Shown: positions 1 to 10,430 of the stretch, in pieces
Numbering within the stretch: the stretch's first letter is position 1
Layout: each line of letters starts with the position of its first letter
Origin: Agitococcus sp.
GTDB taxonomy: Bacteria > Pseudomonadota > Gammaproteobacteria > Pseudomonadales > Moraxellaceae
DNA: 64,000 nt
Reading direction: 5' to 3'
NCBI GenBank assembly: GCA_030646715.1
Contig: JAUSLJ010000014.1
Span: 31,814 to 95,813 of the forward strand
Notes under the pieces: model-generated
What the model saw: only the letters and a program-made list of their open reading frames with translations
Database searches by the model: none
Told to the model about the DNA's origin: nothing
Position numbers and translations under genes: made by a program

Positions 1-3000
1 CTGTCACTGAGACTTCTTCTTTAAAATCATTATCTACTGTTTGAGCGACTAATGTGGACTCTTCACCCAGATCCATTGGCACATCAAATACTTCATCCAT
101 TAAGTCGCTATCAAAAACAACGGCTTCAACTTCAACCTCAGGTTTGACTTCGGCAATAACTACAGCTGCAGGCTGTTCCGCTACAAACGGAGTCTCAATA
201 ATATCCGCAAAGACGACACTAAACTCACCCGTTAAATCACTGGCCATCTCGTACGAAGTATTAGTAGCTTCATCAGTAACTTCAACATCGTCAATGGTTT
301 CAAGCTGCTCTTCACCACGCGCATGCGCCAAAGCCCATGCCACATCTTCGGATGAGGGTACTTGCGACTTAGCAAACAAATCGGCAACCGTCATTAACGC
401 TGCTGTATTAATACAAGGTGGTTGTTGATTCTGATAGTTTTTAACTAAATCAGGTGTGACTTCAACAACATTATTAATCAGCTCCATCATCATGGTGCTG
501 GGCTTGGTTGTTTTATCAATTACTCGATTGAGCATGTTTTCAATAGACCATGCCAACTCAGCAACCACTTTCGCACCAACCATACGGCCAGAACCTTTCA
601 GGGTATGAAAGCCTCGACGCACTTCAGTTAATGCCGATTTGTTCTCAAAGTTTGCCGCCCATTTAGGGACAAAATTCTGAAGGGTTTCTAGTACCTCTTC
701 CGCTTCTTCTACAAAAATTTCTCTAATTTCTTCATCGTCACTTAACTCATCTTCAGGGACGATTGCGGTGACTTCAAATGGTGCTTTTTTGGCAACTGTT
801 TTCGCGGCAATCACTTTAACAAGAGGCTGTTCTTCGACGATATTTTCGGTTGTTTCACGAACCATTGTTGTTTCATCTAATGGAACTGGTTCAATCACTG
901 CTTCAACCGTTGCAAAGGCATTATCTTTGATTTCTATTGTCGCCATCTCAGGAGGAACAGCAATATTAATCAAGGTAGCATTTGGGTCTGCTGTGAAAGA
1001 AGTCGCCGTATCTTCAAACTGAGTAATTTTAGGCTCAACGGTTTCTGATTTTACCGTAACAACTGGCTGGGACTTCGGTGTAAAAGTCATGTTTCCCAAT
1101 AAAGCTTCGGCATCAAAGGTGAGAGTACTATTGAACATACTATCATCTTCAATTTCTATATTATCTTTTGGCTCAGGTAAAACTACAGCTGGCATAGCAA
1201 GCAATGTTTTATCGCCCTCACCAATTTCGATTGTCTCTGGGCTAATAAACGCGGGCAATGAAGTCTGTGTTTGATCCAATTGATCGACAACACTTTCATC
1301 AGGTAAAACTAAAGCAGGCATGGAAATTTGAGTTTTGTCTAAATCAATTGTCGGCTCTTCGTCATGTACTTCAGGCAATATCACAGCAGGCATATTGAGC
1401 AATGTTTTATCCAACAAGCTTTCTGGCACTTCAAAGACTACGTCAGGAAGTGCTTTTTCTTCTTCAGTTTTCGCTTCTGTTCGTCTGACTACTGGTTCTG
1501 GAGGCGGCATTAAGACTAAACCATAGCCCAGTTTATCTAATGACTGGGCTGCCAAATCCAATAAGTTGTTATTTTGATGATGATTAGCGACACGTTCAAG
1601 ATAATACTCAACAGACGAGATCACATCCGCAAGGGTATCCATTTCCGACCAGCTTGGACGATATTCATCTTTGAGCAAATGTTGTTGAATAAACTCTGAC
1701 AACTTCGCGAGAATATGCGCAGGTCGGGTTAAATCTAACATCGTTAAACCACCGCGCACGGTGGCCAAAAGTGCAGGTAAATCTTCTAAACGCTCAGCAT
1801 TCCACTGCGAACTAATATATTCAACAATACATTCTTTAGCTTTTTCTAATGCCGTGCGTGACTCACGTAGCACAGCCCCTTGCGCCGAAGACACTTGATC
1901 CATCATGCCATTCCCGCCAAAGGTTTCAATGGACGAGGATAAAGGTTGATCTTCAATAACCTGCTGTAAGCTTGATTCAACTTCAATCAAACCACTAGCG
2001 ACAACCAACAAAGCACCTTCTGGTAAAACGCCAAAGTTAATTGCTTTCGTTAATGTGCGTGTTTGTTCGGAAATGATTTTTTGTAACTGTTGAAAACCTA
2101 AAACTTGTAGCGTGCTCGCCACTTGTTTCAACACAGGCAACAGCGGCTGTAGTGCTTGGATATTAGGGTGATTAGCGTAGGTTAAATCATCAATCGTTTC
2201 TTTAACGTGTGCTAACTCATCACTTACACCTTTGATGACTGACTGCATTGCTTGGCGATCAGGAGAGGCCAGCTTTTCTTTCTCCGCCTCTACCGTATCA
2301 AATGTCGGCAATACTTCATCTAAACGATATAATGCGCGAATGGCAATAATGCGATGAGTAGTCCCTCGACTTTTGGCTAAATAGTAAAGAATGTTTTTAA
2401 GTAATTCTAACGGTGGTGTATGTTGAGGATACGCAGAAAACTTACGTAACTCCTGCTCAACTTCGCCTAATAGTGTTTTTATCGCAGGCGTTAATGGAAT
2501 GCCATTCTCCATTAAACCCTCAACTAATGCCGATGACATTTGCCAAAGTGCTTGTAATGCTTTCTGTCCGATAAACAAACCTAGTTTTTCAAAAACCAAC
2601 AATAGGTGATCATAGTTTTGCTGTAAGTTTTGTTGGCGAATAATACCCAATAAACTTAATTGATAACCGTGACGTAATTTTTTTAATGCTGCGGGAAATG
2701 GCGCAACACCTGATTGCCCTAATATCGAAAATACGCGAATGAAATCTGGTTTAAACAACGCCAACTCTGACAGTGGCACTTCATCATGCGCTACTCTTAA
2801 AGCATTAATAGTTGGTAGCAACACAAAAGGCGTGTCACGCTTAGCCACTTGCAAACGCTCCAAGTAGGCAGGCAATTGCAACATTGCATCAATCAAAGCA
2901 TGATGAGCTTGAGCACTATCAACCACTTTATGATTAACTAGCGAGAGGCAAAGTTTCTCCATCTCTTCAGCCAACATGGCTGCGCCGTAGAACTCAACCA

Positions 3001-3169
3001 TTTGCAAAGTGCCAAATATTTGGTGCAAATAGGCCAAACAAAAACGTAGTTTTGCCACGTCATGCGGATTTGCAATATAGGCTTCTAAGGCTTGTTGAGC
3101 TTGCTTTAGTGTTTCTTCAATCTCGCTTTTAACCCAGTCTAAAGCGAGAAAGTTATGATTATCACTCAT
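1..3169 (-). CDS. chpA: ChpA/PilL-type chemotaxis histidine kinase, N-terminal part
   Basis: The first 1056 codons of a very large protein that runs off the left edge; the kinase core is not in the window. I translated it from the minus strand with an ATG at 3169-3167. The N-terminus resembles the FimL-like region of ChpA: the segment around 2960-3040 reads GTLQMVEFYGAAMLAEEME. An Hpt phosphotransfer domain lies near 570-760, with the phospho-acceptor His in RGFHTLKGSGRM. The region between (about 760-1500) is an acidic, low-complexity linker containing four degenerate repeats. The family controls type IV pilus twitching motility by phosphorylating PilG and PilH. The gene is the last of the pilG-H-I-J-K-chpA operon. 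Assignment rests on the Hpt motif, length and synteny. Confidence 0.9.
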   Translation of the reverse strand, partial: MSDNHNFLALDWVKSEIEETLKQAQQALEAYIANPHDVAKLRFCLAYLHQIFGTLQMVEFYGAAMLAEEMEKLCLSLVNHKVVDSAQAHHALIDAMLQLPAYLERLQVAKRDTPFVLLPTINALRVAHDEVPLSELALFKPDFIRVFSILGQSGVAPFPAALKKLRHGYQLSLLGIIRQQNLQQNYDHLLLVFEKLGLFIGQKALQALWQMSSALVEGLMENGIPLTPAIKTLLGEVEQELRKFSAYPQHTPPLELLKNILYYLAKSRGTTHRIIAIRALYRLDEVLPTFDTVEAEKEKLASPDRQAMQSVIKGVSDELAHVKETIDDLTYANHPNIQALQPLLPVLKQVASTLQVLGFQQLQKIISEQTRTLTKAINFGVLPEGALLVVASGLIEVESSLQQVIEDQPLSSSIETFGGNGMMDQVSSAQGAVLRESRTALEKAKECIVEYISSQWNAERLEDLPALLATVRGGLTMLDLTRPAHILAKLSEFIQQHLLKDEYRPSWSEMDTLADVISSVEYYLERVANHHQNNNLLDLAAQSLDKLGYGLVLMPPPEPVVRRTEAKTEEEKALPDVVFEVPESLLDKTLLNMPAVILPEVHDEEPTIDLDKTQISMPALVLPDESVVDQLDQTQTSLPAFISPETIEIGEGDKTLLAMPAVVLPEPKDNIEIEDDSMFNSTLTFDAEALLGNMTFTPKSQPVVTVKSETVEPKITQFEDTATSFTADPNATLINIAVPPEMATIEIKDNAFATVEAVIEPVPLDETTMVRETTENIVEEQPLVKVIAAKTVAKKAPFEVTAIVPEDELSDDEEIREIFVEEAEEVLETLQNFVPKWAANFENKSALTEVRRGFHTLKGSGRMVGAKVVAELAWSIENMLNRVIDKTTKPSTMMMELINNVVEVTPDLVKNYQNQQPPCINTAALMTVADLFAKSQVPSSEDVAWALAHARGEEQLETIDDVEVTDEATNTSYEMASDLTGEFSVVFADIIETPFVAEQPAAVVIAEVKPEVEVEAVVFDSDLMDEVFDVPMDLGEESTLVAQTVDNDFKEEVSVT
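1168..1411 (-). repeat. Four degenerate 21-24 residue repeats in the ChpA linker
   Basis: Reading the minus strand from 1411 downwards, four units follow one another: DKTLLNMPAVILPE, DKTQISMPALVLPD, DQTQTSLPAFISPE and DKTLLAMPAVVLPE, separated by short acidic spacers. They form a Pro-rich, probably disordered spacer between the N-terminal domains and the Hpt domain. No function is claimed. Confidence 0.7.
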
Positions 3170-3221
3170 CTTTTTATCCACCCTCTGGGGACTTGATGCT
3201 TTATTATTACTATCTTAATAC

Positions 3222-4085
3222 TTAGGCAATACGTCTAAAAGCCAAAGTATCAGGATAATCAATGCGTTCTAACAACGGATGCTGCCAGTCCATAATCTCG
3301 CCTACGCCTAACACTAAGATTCCTCCTAGCTGCAAGCGTGATGCCAGATGAGAGACAACATCTCGTTTGCGAAAACGACGAAAATAAATCAGTACATTTT
3401 GACAAAATATAACATCCATATCGCTAAAAGGGGCTTTTTCCAGCTCCATTAAATTCAATTGTGCAAAAGCAATCCTAGCTTTTAACGATTGGCTTATTTG
3501 CCAATCTCGATGATTTGCCAATATATAGAAATATTGTTCTTTGAGTTTTTCGGGAATACCGTGCAGTTTGCGTTCATTGTAAATACCTAATTTGGCTTTT
3601 GCCAAAGTTGGCAGGCTGATATCCGTTGCGGTAATACCATAGAACACATCTTGACGATGGGTTGAGTCTAACAAATCCTCAACCAACAACGCCAAAGAAT
3701 AGGGCTCTTCACCCGTTGAACAACCTGCACTCCACAAATTTAGCGCAGATACTTTAGTATCAACTAATTTTGCTTTTAGATGCTTTTCAACCAACGCATA
3801 CGAACTAGCATGTCGGAAAAAAGAGGTTTCTTGCACTGCCAAACGATCAACTAACAGAATCCACTCTCTCTCGCCACGCGCTCCAGCCATTATTTGCTCA
3901 TAATAATCGTCATAATCATTAATCGCAATTTCACGCATCCGCGTTGACAAGGCAATTTCTAGAAAGGGACGACGTGTTTGCGTAAACGTCATCCCCGTCC
4001 GAGATTCTATCATTCCCTGCCACAAAGCAAATTGTTCATCGGAAATCGGAACTATTGGCTTGATACCCCAATCTTCTAGTGCCAC
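3222..4085 (-). CDS. pilK: CheR-type chemoreceptor glutamate methyltransferase, PilK
   Basis: A 287-residue CheR family protein that would use S-adenosylmethionine to methylate glutamates on the PilJ receptor. The SAM-binding signature SAGCSTGEEPYSLAL is present in mid-protein, and VIFCQNVLIYF corresponds to the usual FCRNVxIYF motif, with Gln in place of the common Arg. The start is a GTG (4085-4083) with GAGG about eight bases upstream on the minus strand. It lies between pilJ (37 nt spacing) and chpA. Length and context match PilK. Confidence 0.9.
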   Translation of the reverse strand: MALEDWGIKPIVPISDEQFALWQGMIESRTGMTFTQTRRPFLEIALSTRMREIAINDYDDYYEQIMAGARGEREWILLVDRLAVQETSFFRHASSYALVEKHLKAKLVDTKVSALNLWSAGCSTGEEPYSLALLVEDLLDSTHRQDVFYGITATDISLPTLAKAKLGIYNERKLHGIPEKLKEQYFYILANHRDWQISQSLKARIAFAQLNLMELEKAPFSDMDVIFCQNVLIYFRRFRKRDVVSHLASRLQLGGILVLGVGEIMDWQHPLLERIDYPDTLAFRRIA

Positions 4086-4122
4086 GCCCGTATCCTCACG
4101 CCGTTCAGACTAAAACCTATCA

Positions 4123-6243
4123 TTAGGCATAGTCTGGTAACTTGAAGCCTGCTACAGATAAACGCAACTCTGCTGCCATTTCTGCCAAATTACCAATCGA
4201 ACGCGCTGTCGCAATAGTACCCGCTGTGGTTTGTGTCGTAATTTCTTGAATGACGTTCATGGTATTAGAAATATGACCAGCAGATGCCGCCTGTTGACGC
4301 GCGGCATTAGAGATGTTCTGAATCAGATCCGCAAGGTTACGAGAAACCGATTGAATTTCTTCAAGTGCCACACCCGCATCTTGCGCTAAGCGTGCACCAC
4401 GCACAACTTCCGATGTCGTTTGTTCCATCGAAATAACCGCTTCGTTGGTGTCGGATTGAATCGTTTTAACCAATTGTTCAATCTGTTTCGTCGCTGAGGC
4501 AGAACGTTCAGCGAGACGTTGAACTTCATCAGCAACCACCGCAAAACCACGACCAGCCTCACCCGCCATCGACGCTTGAATCGCTGCATTTAACGCGAGA
4601 ATGTTGGTTTGGTCGGCAATGTCGTTAATCAGAGAAACGATGTCACCAATTTCTTGTGAAGATTCACCCAAACGTTTAATACGTTTTGATGTTTCTTGAA
4701 TCTGTTCACGAATCGTATCCATACCCTCGATACTACGTTGCACCACATCCGCCCCTTTATGGGCGATGGCTACAGATCTATCCGCAACGACCGCTGATTC
4801 GGCAGCGTTGGCAGATACTTGGTCAATCGAAACCGCCATTTCATTAACCGCAGCAGAAGCACCTGCAATCTCTTGCGCTTGATGTTCAGAAGCTTCCGCT
4901 AAGTGCATCGCCGTTGATTGAGTTTCTTGCGCCGCAGAAGATACTTGCACCGCCGTTTGATTAATCGTTGATACCAACTGACGCAACTGGTCAATAGAGT
5001 AGTTAATAGAGTCAGCAATCGCACCCGTAAAGTCTTCAGATACCGTTGCTTGTACCGTTAAGTCACCATCAGCAAGATCACCCAATTCGTCAAGCAAACG
5101 CAAAATCGCGGATTGGTTACGTTGGTTTTCTAATTCAACAGACTCTGCACGTTGACGGTCGGAATCTGCTTCGAGTTGTGCGCGGTCTCTATCTTGACGT
5201 GCTCTAACACGAATAAAACCGAACAAAGAAATTAGCGTTGCTGCGAGCGACAAAACACCAATAATAGTTGCTAAAACAGCATTTGCCTCTTCATCGACAA
5301 CAGTTGTTACTTTGGTCAATGTGGATAATAATTCTGGAGAATCACGGAAAATCGCCGCAGAAGCTTCACGTACTTGGAATAATTCAGGAGAGGATTGAAG
5401 AATCTCGTTAGCACCCTGCTGAACAGAGCTTTCAAACAATTTACTGACCGCAGTTAATGAAGTTCTAGCTTCAGGATTTTTAACAGCAACCAATCCTAAG
5501 TCATCATTGCCATTTAACAAGCCTGTTAATACTTGACCAAATGTTTCGGCATCACGACCGAAGTCATCGGCCGCCATCACTGCGTTTTCATCACCATTTA
5601 ATACGCTACTCACAGAACGTAAAATACGTTCAGCCAATACCGATTGATTTTTTGCAATCACAACTTGTGAAGACGGAGAACCTGAAGCAACCATTGCATC
5701 AACAATACCGTCATTCTCAGCTTGTAGCTCTGGCACAGCATCGGCAATACCCGCCACTAAATCATGTAAATTACTAACCGTTTTTTCGCCTGCACTGACA
5801 GCTTGCATATTTTTAGACACTCTATCCCAAACAGCTTGAACAGCTTTAGTGTCTGGATAGCTTTCATCGTGTAATACTTTTAATGCGCCCCAACGTCTAT
5901 TAAATTCTGTGGAAGCTTTATTAAGTGACTCGAAAGCCTGTTGGTTACCTGAAGCTGCTTCGGTCGCATTTTTGGCGATATCCTGAGACAACACGCGCAA
6001 CTCAGAAGCATGCTGAATCATTTGACGACCATTCGAACTCTTTTTTGCCACAACGACAAAGGAGCCTGCGGTAAACATAATAAATATGATAAAAGCCAAT
6101 AAGAAGCGTGTTGCATCGGGAGTATCTGCAAGCGACCGCCAAAAACCACGGCTAAATACGGCCTGAAACGTATTCTTTGAGAACAGGCTTTTAAAATTAA
6201 TCCCCGTAAGAGATTTTCGCAAATTTGGCATTGGTGATTTCAT
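4123..6243 (-). CDS. pilJ: Type IV pilus methyl-accepting chemotaxis protein PilJ
   Basis: A 706-residue chemoreceptor of the twitching pathway. A transmembrane helix near residues 45-65 ([19 protein letters not shown]) is followed by a long alanine/serine-rich periplasmic helical domain, a second membrane helix near residue 325 and a cytoplasmic signalling domain. The hairpin tip has the receptor signature, including [20 protein letters not shown] and [18 protein letters not shown]. An upstream TTG at 6264 is possible, but the ATG at 6243, with GGAG upstream, is preferred. PilI should couple it to ChpA and PilK should methylate it. Confidence 0.93.
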   Translation of the reverse strand: MKSPMPNLRKSLTGINFKSLFSKNTFQAVFSRGFWRSLADTPDATRFLLAFIIFIMFTAGSFVVVAKKSSNGRQMIQHASELRVLSQDIAKNATEAASGNQQAFESLNKASTEFNRRWGALKVLHDESYPDTKAVQAVWDRVSKNMQAVSAGEKTVSNLHDLVAGIADAVPELQAENDGIVDAMVASGSPSSQVVIAKNQSVLAERILRSVSSVLNGDENAVMAADDFGRDAETFGQVLTGLLNGNDDLGLVAVKNPEARTSLTAVSKLFESSVQQGANEILQSSPELFQVREASAAIFRDSPELLSTLTKVTTVVDEEANAVLATIIGVLSLAATLISLFGFIRVRARQDRDRAQLEADSDRQRAESVELENQRNQSAILRLLDELGDLADGDLTVQATVSEDFTGAIADSINYSIDQLRQLVSTINQTAVQVSSAAQETQSTAMHLAEASEHQAQEIAGASAAVNEMAVSIDQVSANAAESAVVADRSVAIAHKGADVVQRSIEGMDTIREQIQETSKRIKRLGESSQEIGDIVSLINDIADQTNILALNAAIQASMAGEAGRGFAVVADEVQRLAERSASATKQIEQLVKTIQSDTNEAVISMEQTTSEVVRGARLAQDAGVALEEIQSVSRNLADLIQNISNAARQQAASAGHISNTMNVIQEITTQTTAGTIATARSIGNLAEMAAELRLSVAGFKLPDYA

Positions 6244-6300
6244 AGCGGACAGATCTCCACACAACCTGTTTTTATTTTCTTTAAAACCACGAAACCTATA

Positions 6301-6831
6301 CTAGGCAATAGCTGCCTTAAGGAAACGTGGGTCTTCAATCAAACGACTGAGTAACAAGACGTACCATGTACGCCCATCACGAACAAAAGCTCCCTGAACA
6401 AAGGGAGCCGCTTCTGCAAAAGGAGCTTTTACATCCATTGTATAGTCAGCAATATTAAAGTGTTGCATTCCCAGCACCTCATCTACTGTAAGACCCGTAA
6501 AAACTTCCTGATGATCTATAACTAACACTCGGCGCTTATGCTCTTGCACAGAAGACTTACGCCCCAAAAACATCATCATGTCACTAATGGGTAATAATCG
6601 TCCACGCACATTCGCCAAACCTTTCATCCACGGCTCAACACCTGGAATCATGGTATAACGTGGCGTTTTCAGGATTTCAGCTACTTCGCCAATAGGAGTA
6701 AGAAAATTTTCACCTGATAGCGAAAAACCAACGCCTGTCCACGCATTAGCACCCTGCCCCAATAAGCCCAAGCCGCGCTTTTTAGAACGCTCAGCTATTT
6801 CTAGCAGTTTAATAAAGCCTTTGGCTGCCAT
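6301..6831 (-). CDS. pilI: CheW-like coupling protein PilI
   Basis: A 176-residue single CheW domain protein that links PilJ to the ChpA kinase. Recognisable CheW features are the GEVAEIL motif in the first half, VEPWMKGLANVRGRLLPISD in the middle (the glycine-rich strand turn) and the VDEVLGMQ segment. It sits between pilH (8 nt away) and pilJ. The short spacing suggests co-transcription and possibly translational coupling. Confidence 0.92.
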   Translation of the reverse strand: MAAKGFIKLLEIAERSKKRGLGLLGQGANAWTGVGFSLSGENFLTPIGEVAEILKTPRYTMIPGVEPWMKGLANVRGRLLPISDMMMFLGRKSSVQEHKRRVLVIDHQEVFTGLTVDEVLGMQHFNIADYTMDVKAPFAEAAPFVQGAFVRDGRTWYVLLLSRLIEDPRFLKAAIA

Positions 6832-6839
6832 GTGACTAC

Positions 6840-7208
6840 CTACTTACCTGGTATTAAGTTATGAATCACTTTCATCAGCAAACTTTCGTCCACAGGCTTG
6901 GTGAGATAGTCGCAAGCTCCTTGCCGCTTCCCCCAAACTCGATCAGTCTCTTGATCTTTTGTGGTCACAATCACAACGGGAATATGTGCAGTATCAGCAC
7001 CTTTTGTAATCTGACGAGTCGCCTGAAAACCATTAATTCCAGGCATTACCACATCCATTAGCACCAAGTCAGGCAGTTCAGCTCGCGCCACTGCAACCCC
7101 ATCAGCACCATTAGCTGCTTCTAATGCCACATGACCATGTCGTTCTAAAATTTCTTTGAAACGATACGTCTCTGTTGGCGAATCATCTACAATCAAAATT
7201 CGAGCCAT
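6840..7208 (-). CDS. pilH: CheY-like response regulator PilH
   Basis: A 122-residue stand-alone receiver domain. The acidic pair is D8/D9 in ILIVDDS, the phospho-acceptor is D52 in LVLMDVVMPG and the conserved lysine is K104 in YLTKP. In the Pil-Chp system PilH and PilG are the two phosphorylation targets of ChpA; PilH is usually assigned to retraction or phosphate-sink functions. The segment VWGKRQGACDYLTKPVDE is typical of PilH. It is the second gene of the operon. Confidence 0.93.
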   Translation of the reverse strand: MARILIVDDSPTETYRFKEILERHGHVALEAANGADGVAVARAELPDLVLMDVVMPGINGFQATRQITKGADTAHIPVVIVTTKDQETDRVWGKRQGACDYLTKPVDESLLMKVIHNLIPGK

Positions 7209-7243
7209 ACTGTCCTCATTCTTATTGTATTGCTATTGACAGC

Positions 7244-7627
7244 TTAGGACTTGACATACTGGCGAATGGCACTAAAAAGCTCTTCTTTACTAAAAGGCTT
7301 AGTGAGATATTCGTCAGAGCCAACAATGCGCCCTTTCGCTTTATCGAACAAACCGTCTTTACTGGACAACATAATCACAGGTGTTGATTTAAAGGCGGAA
7401 TTATTTTTGATTAACGCACACGTTTGATAACCATCCAAACGCGGCATCATAATATCAACAAAAATGATATCAGGATTGGTGTCTGCAATTTTCGCTAATG
7501 CATCAAAGCCATCAATCGCGGTAATAACAGTACAACCTGCTTTTTGTAGTAGGGTTTCAGCAGTACGGCGAATTGTCTTGGAATCATCAATTACCATGAC
7601 TTTTAAGCCGTCAAAATTTTCTTCCAT
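7244..7627 (-). CDS. pilG: CheY-like response regulator PilG
   Basis: A 127-residue receiver domain that opens the operon. D14/D15 lie in MVIDDSKTIRR, the phospho-acceptor is D58 in IIFVDIMMPRLDGY and the lysine is K110 in YLTKPF. The SKTIRRTAETLLQKAG stretch and FSKEELFSAIRQY tail are characteristic of PilG, which promotes pilus extension. The next gene upstream on this strand is more than 330 nt away, so the operon promoter should lie in 7628-7961. Confidence 0.95.
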   Translation of the reverse strand: MEENFDGLKVMVIDDSKTIRRTAETLLQKAGCTVITAIDGFDALAKIADTNPDIIFVDIMMPRLDGYQTCALIKNNSAFKSTPVIMLSSKDGLFDKAKGRIVGSDEYLTKPFSKEELFSAIRQYVKS

Positions 7628-7961
7628 CGGAATCGCCTTCCTATTATTGAGGCTATATAGCCAATTGTGGATTTCGGAAAGTTAAACCAAGCACCCCGTT
7701 TATCATGTTCTACATAGGTTATTCGGGGGGGTTACTCTTCTTTTAACATAGTTTTTAGGATGAATCCATAGGGTAATGGAGTTCGCCTTATAAACTATCG
7801 CCTAAATATAAATTACAAAGGCTTAGCATGAGAATCTCATGTTTTATGCAAAGTTAACGCTTTTAATAAACTTAGACAATGGTAATTTGCTCAGCCTGTG
7901 CAATGTTGCACAAATAGACAGCAAACCAAGCAAATGTATTCTATTTATCCAATTATTATTT
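7628..7961. other. Intergenic region upstream of pilG
   Basis: No gene is seen in these 334 bases. Two short perfect palindromes stand out. GGCTATATAGCC at 7651-7662 lies 24 bases before the pilG start and contains a possible minus-strand -10 (TATATA). CATGAGA-A-TCTCATG is at 7827-7841. No convincing -35 accompanies the first. The region must hold the pil operon promoter, and it also follows the glutaredoxin-like gene, which reads in the same direction. Confidence 0.45.
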
Positions 7962-8189
7962 TCAACAGGCCAACTCAACCACATCTAATAACGAAAATGG
8001 CCAATTCAACAGCTGTCCTGTTTCTTTCTCTAAAACGGGTATCCTTATACCATATTTTTTCACTAAGTTATCATCTAAGGCAATATCAATATATTGCCAT
8101 TGAAAAGCCACGGCCATTTGCGCTTGTGTAAGCAGTACTTCCGCTTCATCACACAAATGGCAACCTTTAGTGCCATACAAGGTTAGCAT
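7962..8189 (-). CDS. Glutaredoxin-like thiol protein (DUF836 type)
   Basis: A 75-residue thioredoxin-fold protein starting MLTLYGTKGCHLCDEAEVLL. The CxxC motif is Cys-His-Leu-Cys. A cis-proline segment, YGIRIPVL, follows at the expected distance, and the protein ends soon after, as in the DUF836/glutaredoxin-like group. I chose the ATG at 8189 because the fold begins exactly there; an upstream in-frame start would overlap rlmL. It begins 10 nt after the rlmL stop. Substrate unknown. Confidence 0.8.
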   Translation of the reverse strand: MLTLYGTKGCHLCDEAEVLLTQAQMAVAFQWQYIDIALDDNLVKKYGIRIPVLEKETGQLLNWPFSLLDVVELAC

Positions 8190-8199
8190 AAGCCTACCC

Positions 8200-10341
8200 T
8201 TAAGCTTCTTTAGGGCTGACTTGCCAGCAGCGATGAATTTTAGGGTTGCGCTTATAATCAAAACCTATAGTTTCTGGCGTTATTTCTTTTAATTGCAGAT
8301 AACGCATCGATTCTTCTTCCAACTGAAAACGTCGAAAATTCGTCGAAAAATAGCAAATACCATTAGGATTAAGTAAACGCATCGCCAAGGTGATTAATTC
8401 AACGTGATCACGTTGGACATCGAAGACATCTTGCATTTTTTTCGAGTTAGAAAAAGTCGGGGGATCAATAAATATCACATCAAATTTTTCTTGGCATTGA
8501 CCGAGCCAAGCCATGACATCAGCTTCAATAAAGTGATGATGAGTTTCAGCAATGCCATTTAAGGCAAAGTTACGCTTGCCCCAATTTAAATAGGTATTTG
8601 ATAAATCGACACTCACAGTTTCGATAGCACCGCCTAATGCGGCATGAACACTGGCTGAACAGGTATAAGCAAATAAGTTTAAAAACGTTTTACCTGCTGT
8701 TTGTTGTCCCATTTTTAGACGCAATGGTCGATGATCTAAAAACAAACCCGTATCTAAATAATCCGTTAGATTAAGTAAGAATCGTGCTTGTCCTTCTTGA
8801 ACTTCGTTATATTTATTACGTTGGCTTTGCTTTTCGTATTGTTGATTGCCTTTTTGTTGGGCACGTACTTTGATAAAGACTTTATCACGATGCAAACCAA
8901 AAATGTGACGAATCACTTGTAAGGCCATACGAAAACGAAAAGTTGCTTTTTCAGGGTCAATCATTTTTGGGGCGGCGTACTCTTGTACGTGCAGCCAATC
9001 CCCATAAACATCAATGGCAATATTAAAGTCTGGTAAATCAGCATCATAGATACGATAACAGCACACGCCTTCACGTTGCGCTTGCTTATATAAGTGCTGA
9101 ATATTTTTGCGTAAACGATTGGCTAAGGCTTCGCCTTCAACAGGAATTTCACCTTCAACTTCGATAAATTTATGGGGTGTTGCTAATGGCACATTTTGAA
9201 TATTGCCATGACGAGCAAAAACATTAAGGTCGCCATTACGCAGTTTCTGCGTATGTAAATGTTCAAAACCCAGTGCGTCCGCGTGTTCAATTTGCGCTGC
9301 TAAAACAGCCACTTGCCATTCTGGGAATCTTTCTTTAGCTAAGCGCCCCAATGCTTTGTACAAATAAATAGCGGTGTCTGTTTCACCTAAACGCTCACCA
9401 TAAGGCGGATTGGTGATAAGTAAGCCAAAACTGGCGGGTTTGTGCGGTAACTGGGCTAATTCACGATGCTCTAGGGTAATAAACTGACTTACACCTGCGG
9501 CATGAATATTTTTTTCAGCGGCACGTAAAGCAGAAGTATCAGCATCATAGCCCATCATCATTGGCCACGACTTGCGTAACCCTGCCTCTTGACGGTCAAC
9601 AGCATCTTGCCAGCACTCCTCCCACAAGTCGGCATCGTGACCGTGCCAAGCTAAAAAGCCATAATGGTCGCGGAGTAACCCAGGTGCGACATCACCATAC
9701 ATCAAAGCGGCTTCGGTGAGGAATGTCCCTGAACCACACATCGGGTCAACCAGCGCATCAAACTTAGCATCTGGCCAACCTGCTTGTTGCAAAATGGCGG
9801 CGGCAAGGGTTTCTTTCAGCGGTGCATCGCCAATAAGTAAACGATAGCCACGTCGGTGCATACTTTCGCCCGACATATCTAAACTGACAATAATGCTATC
9901 GGGTTGAATTAATACGTGTAGGTTGATATCGGTGTTTTGCGTATCGACATTTGGACGTTGGCGGGTTTGATTACGGAAGTAGTCAACAACAGCATCTTTC
10001 AGTTTTAACGCCATATATTGGGTATGGCAAACAACTCCTTTTATGGCGACACCACGGACAGCAAAAGTTTTATCTAAATCAAAAACATCTAACCAAGGAT
10101 AAACAACTGCTTGTTCGTACAAAGCTTCGGGGGTTTGGCTTTCAACTCGAAATAACGGTTTATAGACGCGAGAGGCCAATCTAGACCATAAACACAACTT
10201 ATAGGCGGTACTTAAATCACCCTCTACCATAATTGCGCCATGCTGTTGGCTGATGACGGTTGCCCCTAATTGGGCAACTTCAGCCGCTAATAACGATTCA
10301 AGACCGTCGGCACATGCGACAACCCAAGCAGATACTGTCAT
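8200..10341 (-). CDS. rlmL: Bifunctional 23S rRNA methyltransferase RlmKL
   Basis: A 713-residue fusion of two SAM methyltransferases that modify 23S rRNA at G2445 (N2, N-terminal half) and G2069 (N7, C-terminal half) in E. coli numbering. A THUMP-containing N-terminus starts SAWVVACADGLESLLAAE. The first catalytic domain has DPMCGSGTFLTEAAL and the NPPYGERLG motif. The second has FLNLFAYTCSASVHAALGG and DPPTFSNSKKM. Length matches the fused gamma-proteobacterial enzyme. Start at 10341 is chosen over one four codons earlier by fit to the family N-terminus. Confidence 0.93.
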   Translation of the reverse strand: MTVSAWVVACADGLESLLAAEVAQLGATVISQQHGAIMVEGDLSTAYKLCLWSRLASRVYKPLFRVESQTPEALYEQAVVYPWLDVFDLDKTFAVRGVAIKGVVCHTQYMALKLKDAVVDYFRNQTRQRPNVDTQNTDINLHVLIQPDSIIVSLDMSGESMHRRGYRLLIGDAPLKETLAAAILQQAGWPDAKFDALVDPMCGSGTFLTEAALMYGDVAPGLLRDHYGFLAWHGHDADLWEECWQDAVDRQEAGLRKSWPMMMGYDADTSALRAAEKNIHAAGVSQFITLEHRELAQLPHKPASFGLLITNPPYGERLGETDTAIYLYKALGRLAKERFPEWQVAVLAAQIEHADALGFEHLHTQKLRNGDLNVFARHGNIQNVPLATPHKFIEVEGEIPVEGEALANRLRKNIQHLYKQAQREGVCCYRIYDADLPDFNIAIDVYGDWLHVQEYAAPKMIDPEKATFRFRMALQVIRHIFGLHRDKVFIKVRAQQKGNQQYEKQSQRNKYNEVQEGQARFLLNLTDYLDTGLFLDHRPLRLKMGQQTAGKTFLNLFAYTCSASVHAALGGAIETVSVDLSNTYLNWGKRNFALNGIAETHHHFIEADVMAWLGQCQEKFDVIFIDPPTFSNSKKMQDVFDVQRDHVELITLAMRLLNPNGICYFSTNFRRFQLEEESMRYLQLKEITPETIGFDYKRNPKIHRCWQVSPKEA

Positions 10342-10430
10342 GTTTTCTCTCAAAATTTCAGCAATAAAGCACTCACAAGACTATGCACTGAGGCAAATTT
10401 TGTGAGACTTGTTTAAATCTTTACTCGGCG

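Noticed and set aside
54..1526. Several open plus-strand frames rich in Ser/Thr
   Set aside because: They mirror the acidic, repetitive ChpA linker on the minus strand, lack ribosome sites and have no domain; they are shadows of chpA.
9951..10184. Open frame on the plus strand inside rlmL
   Set aside because: It is antisense to a strongly conserved gene and has no ribosome site or recognisable domain.
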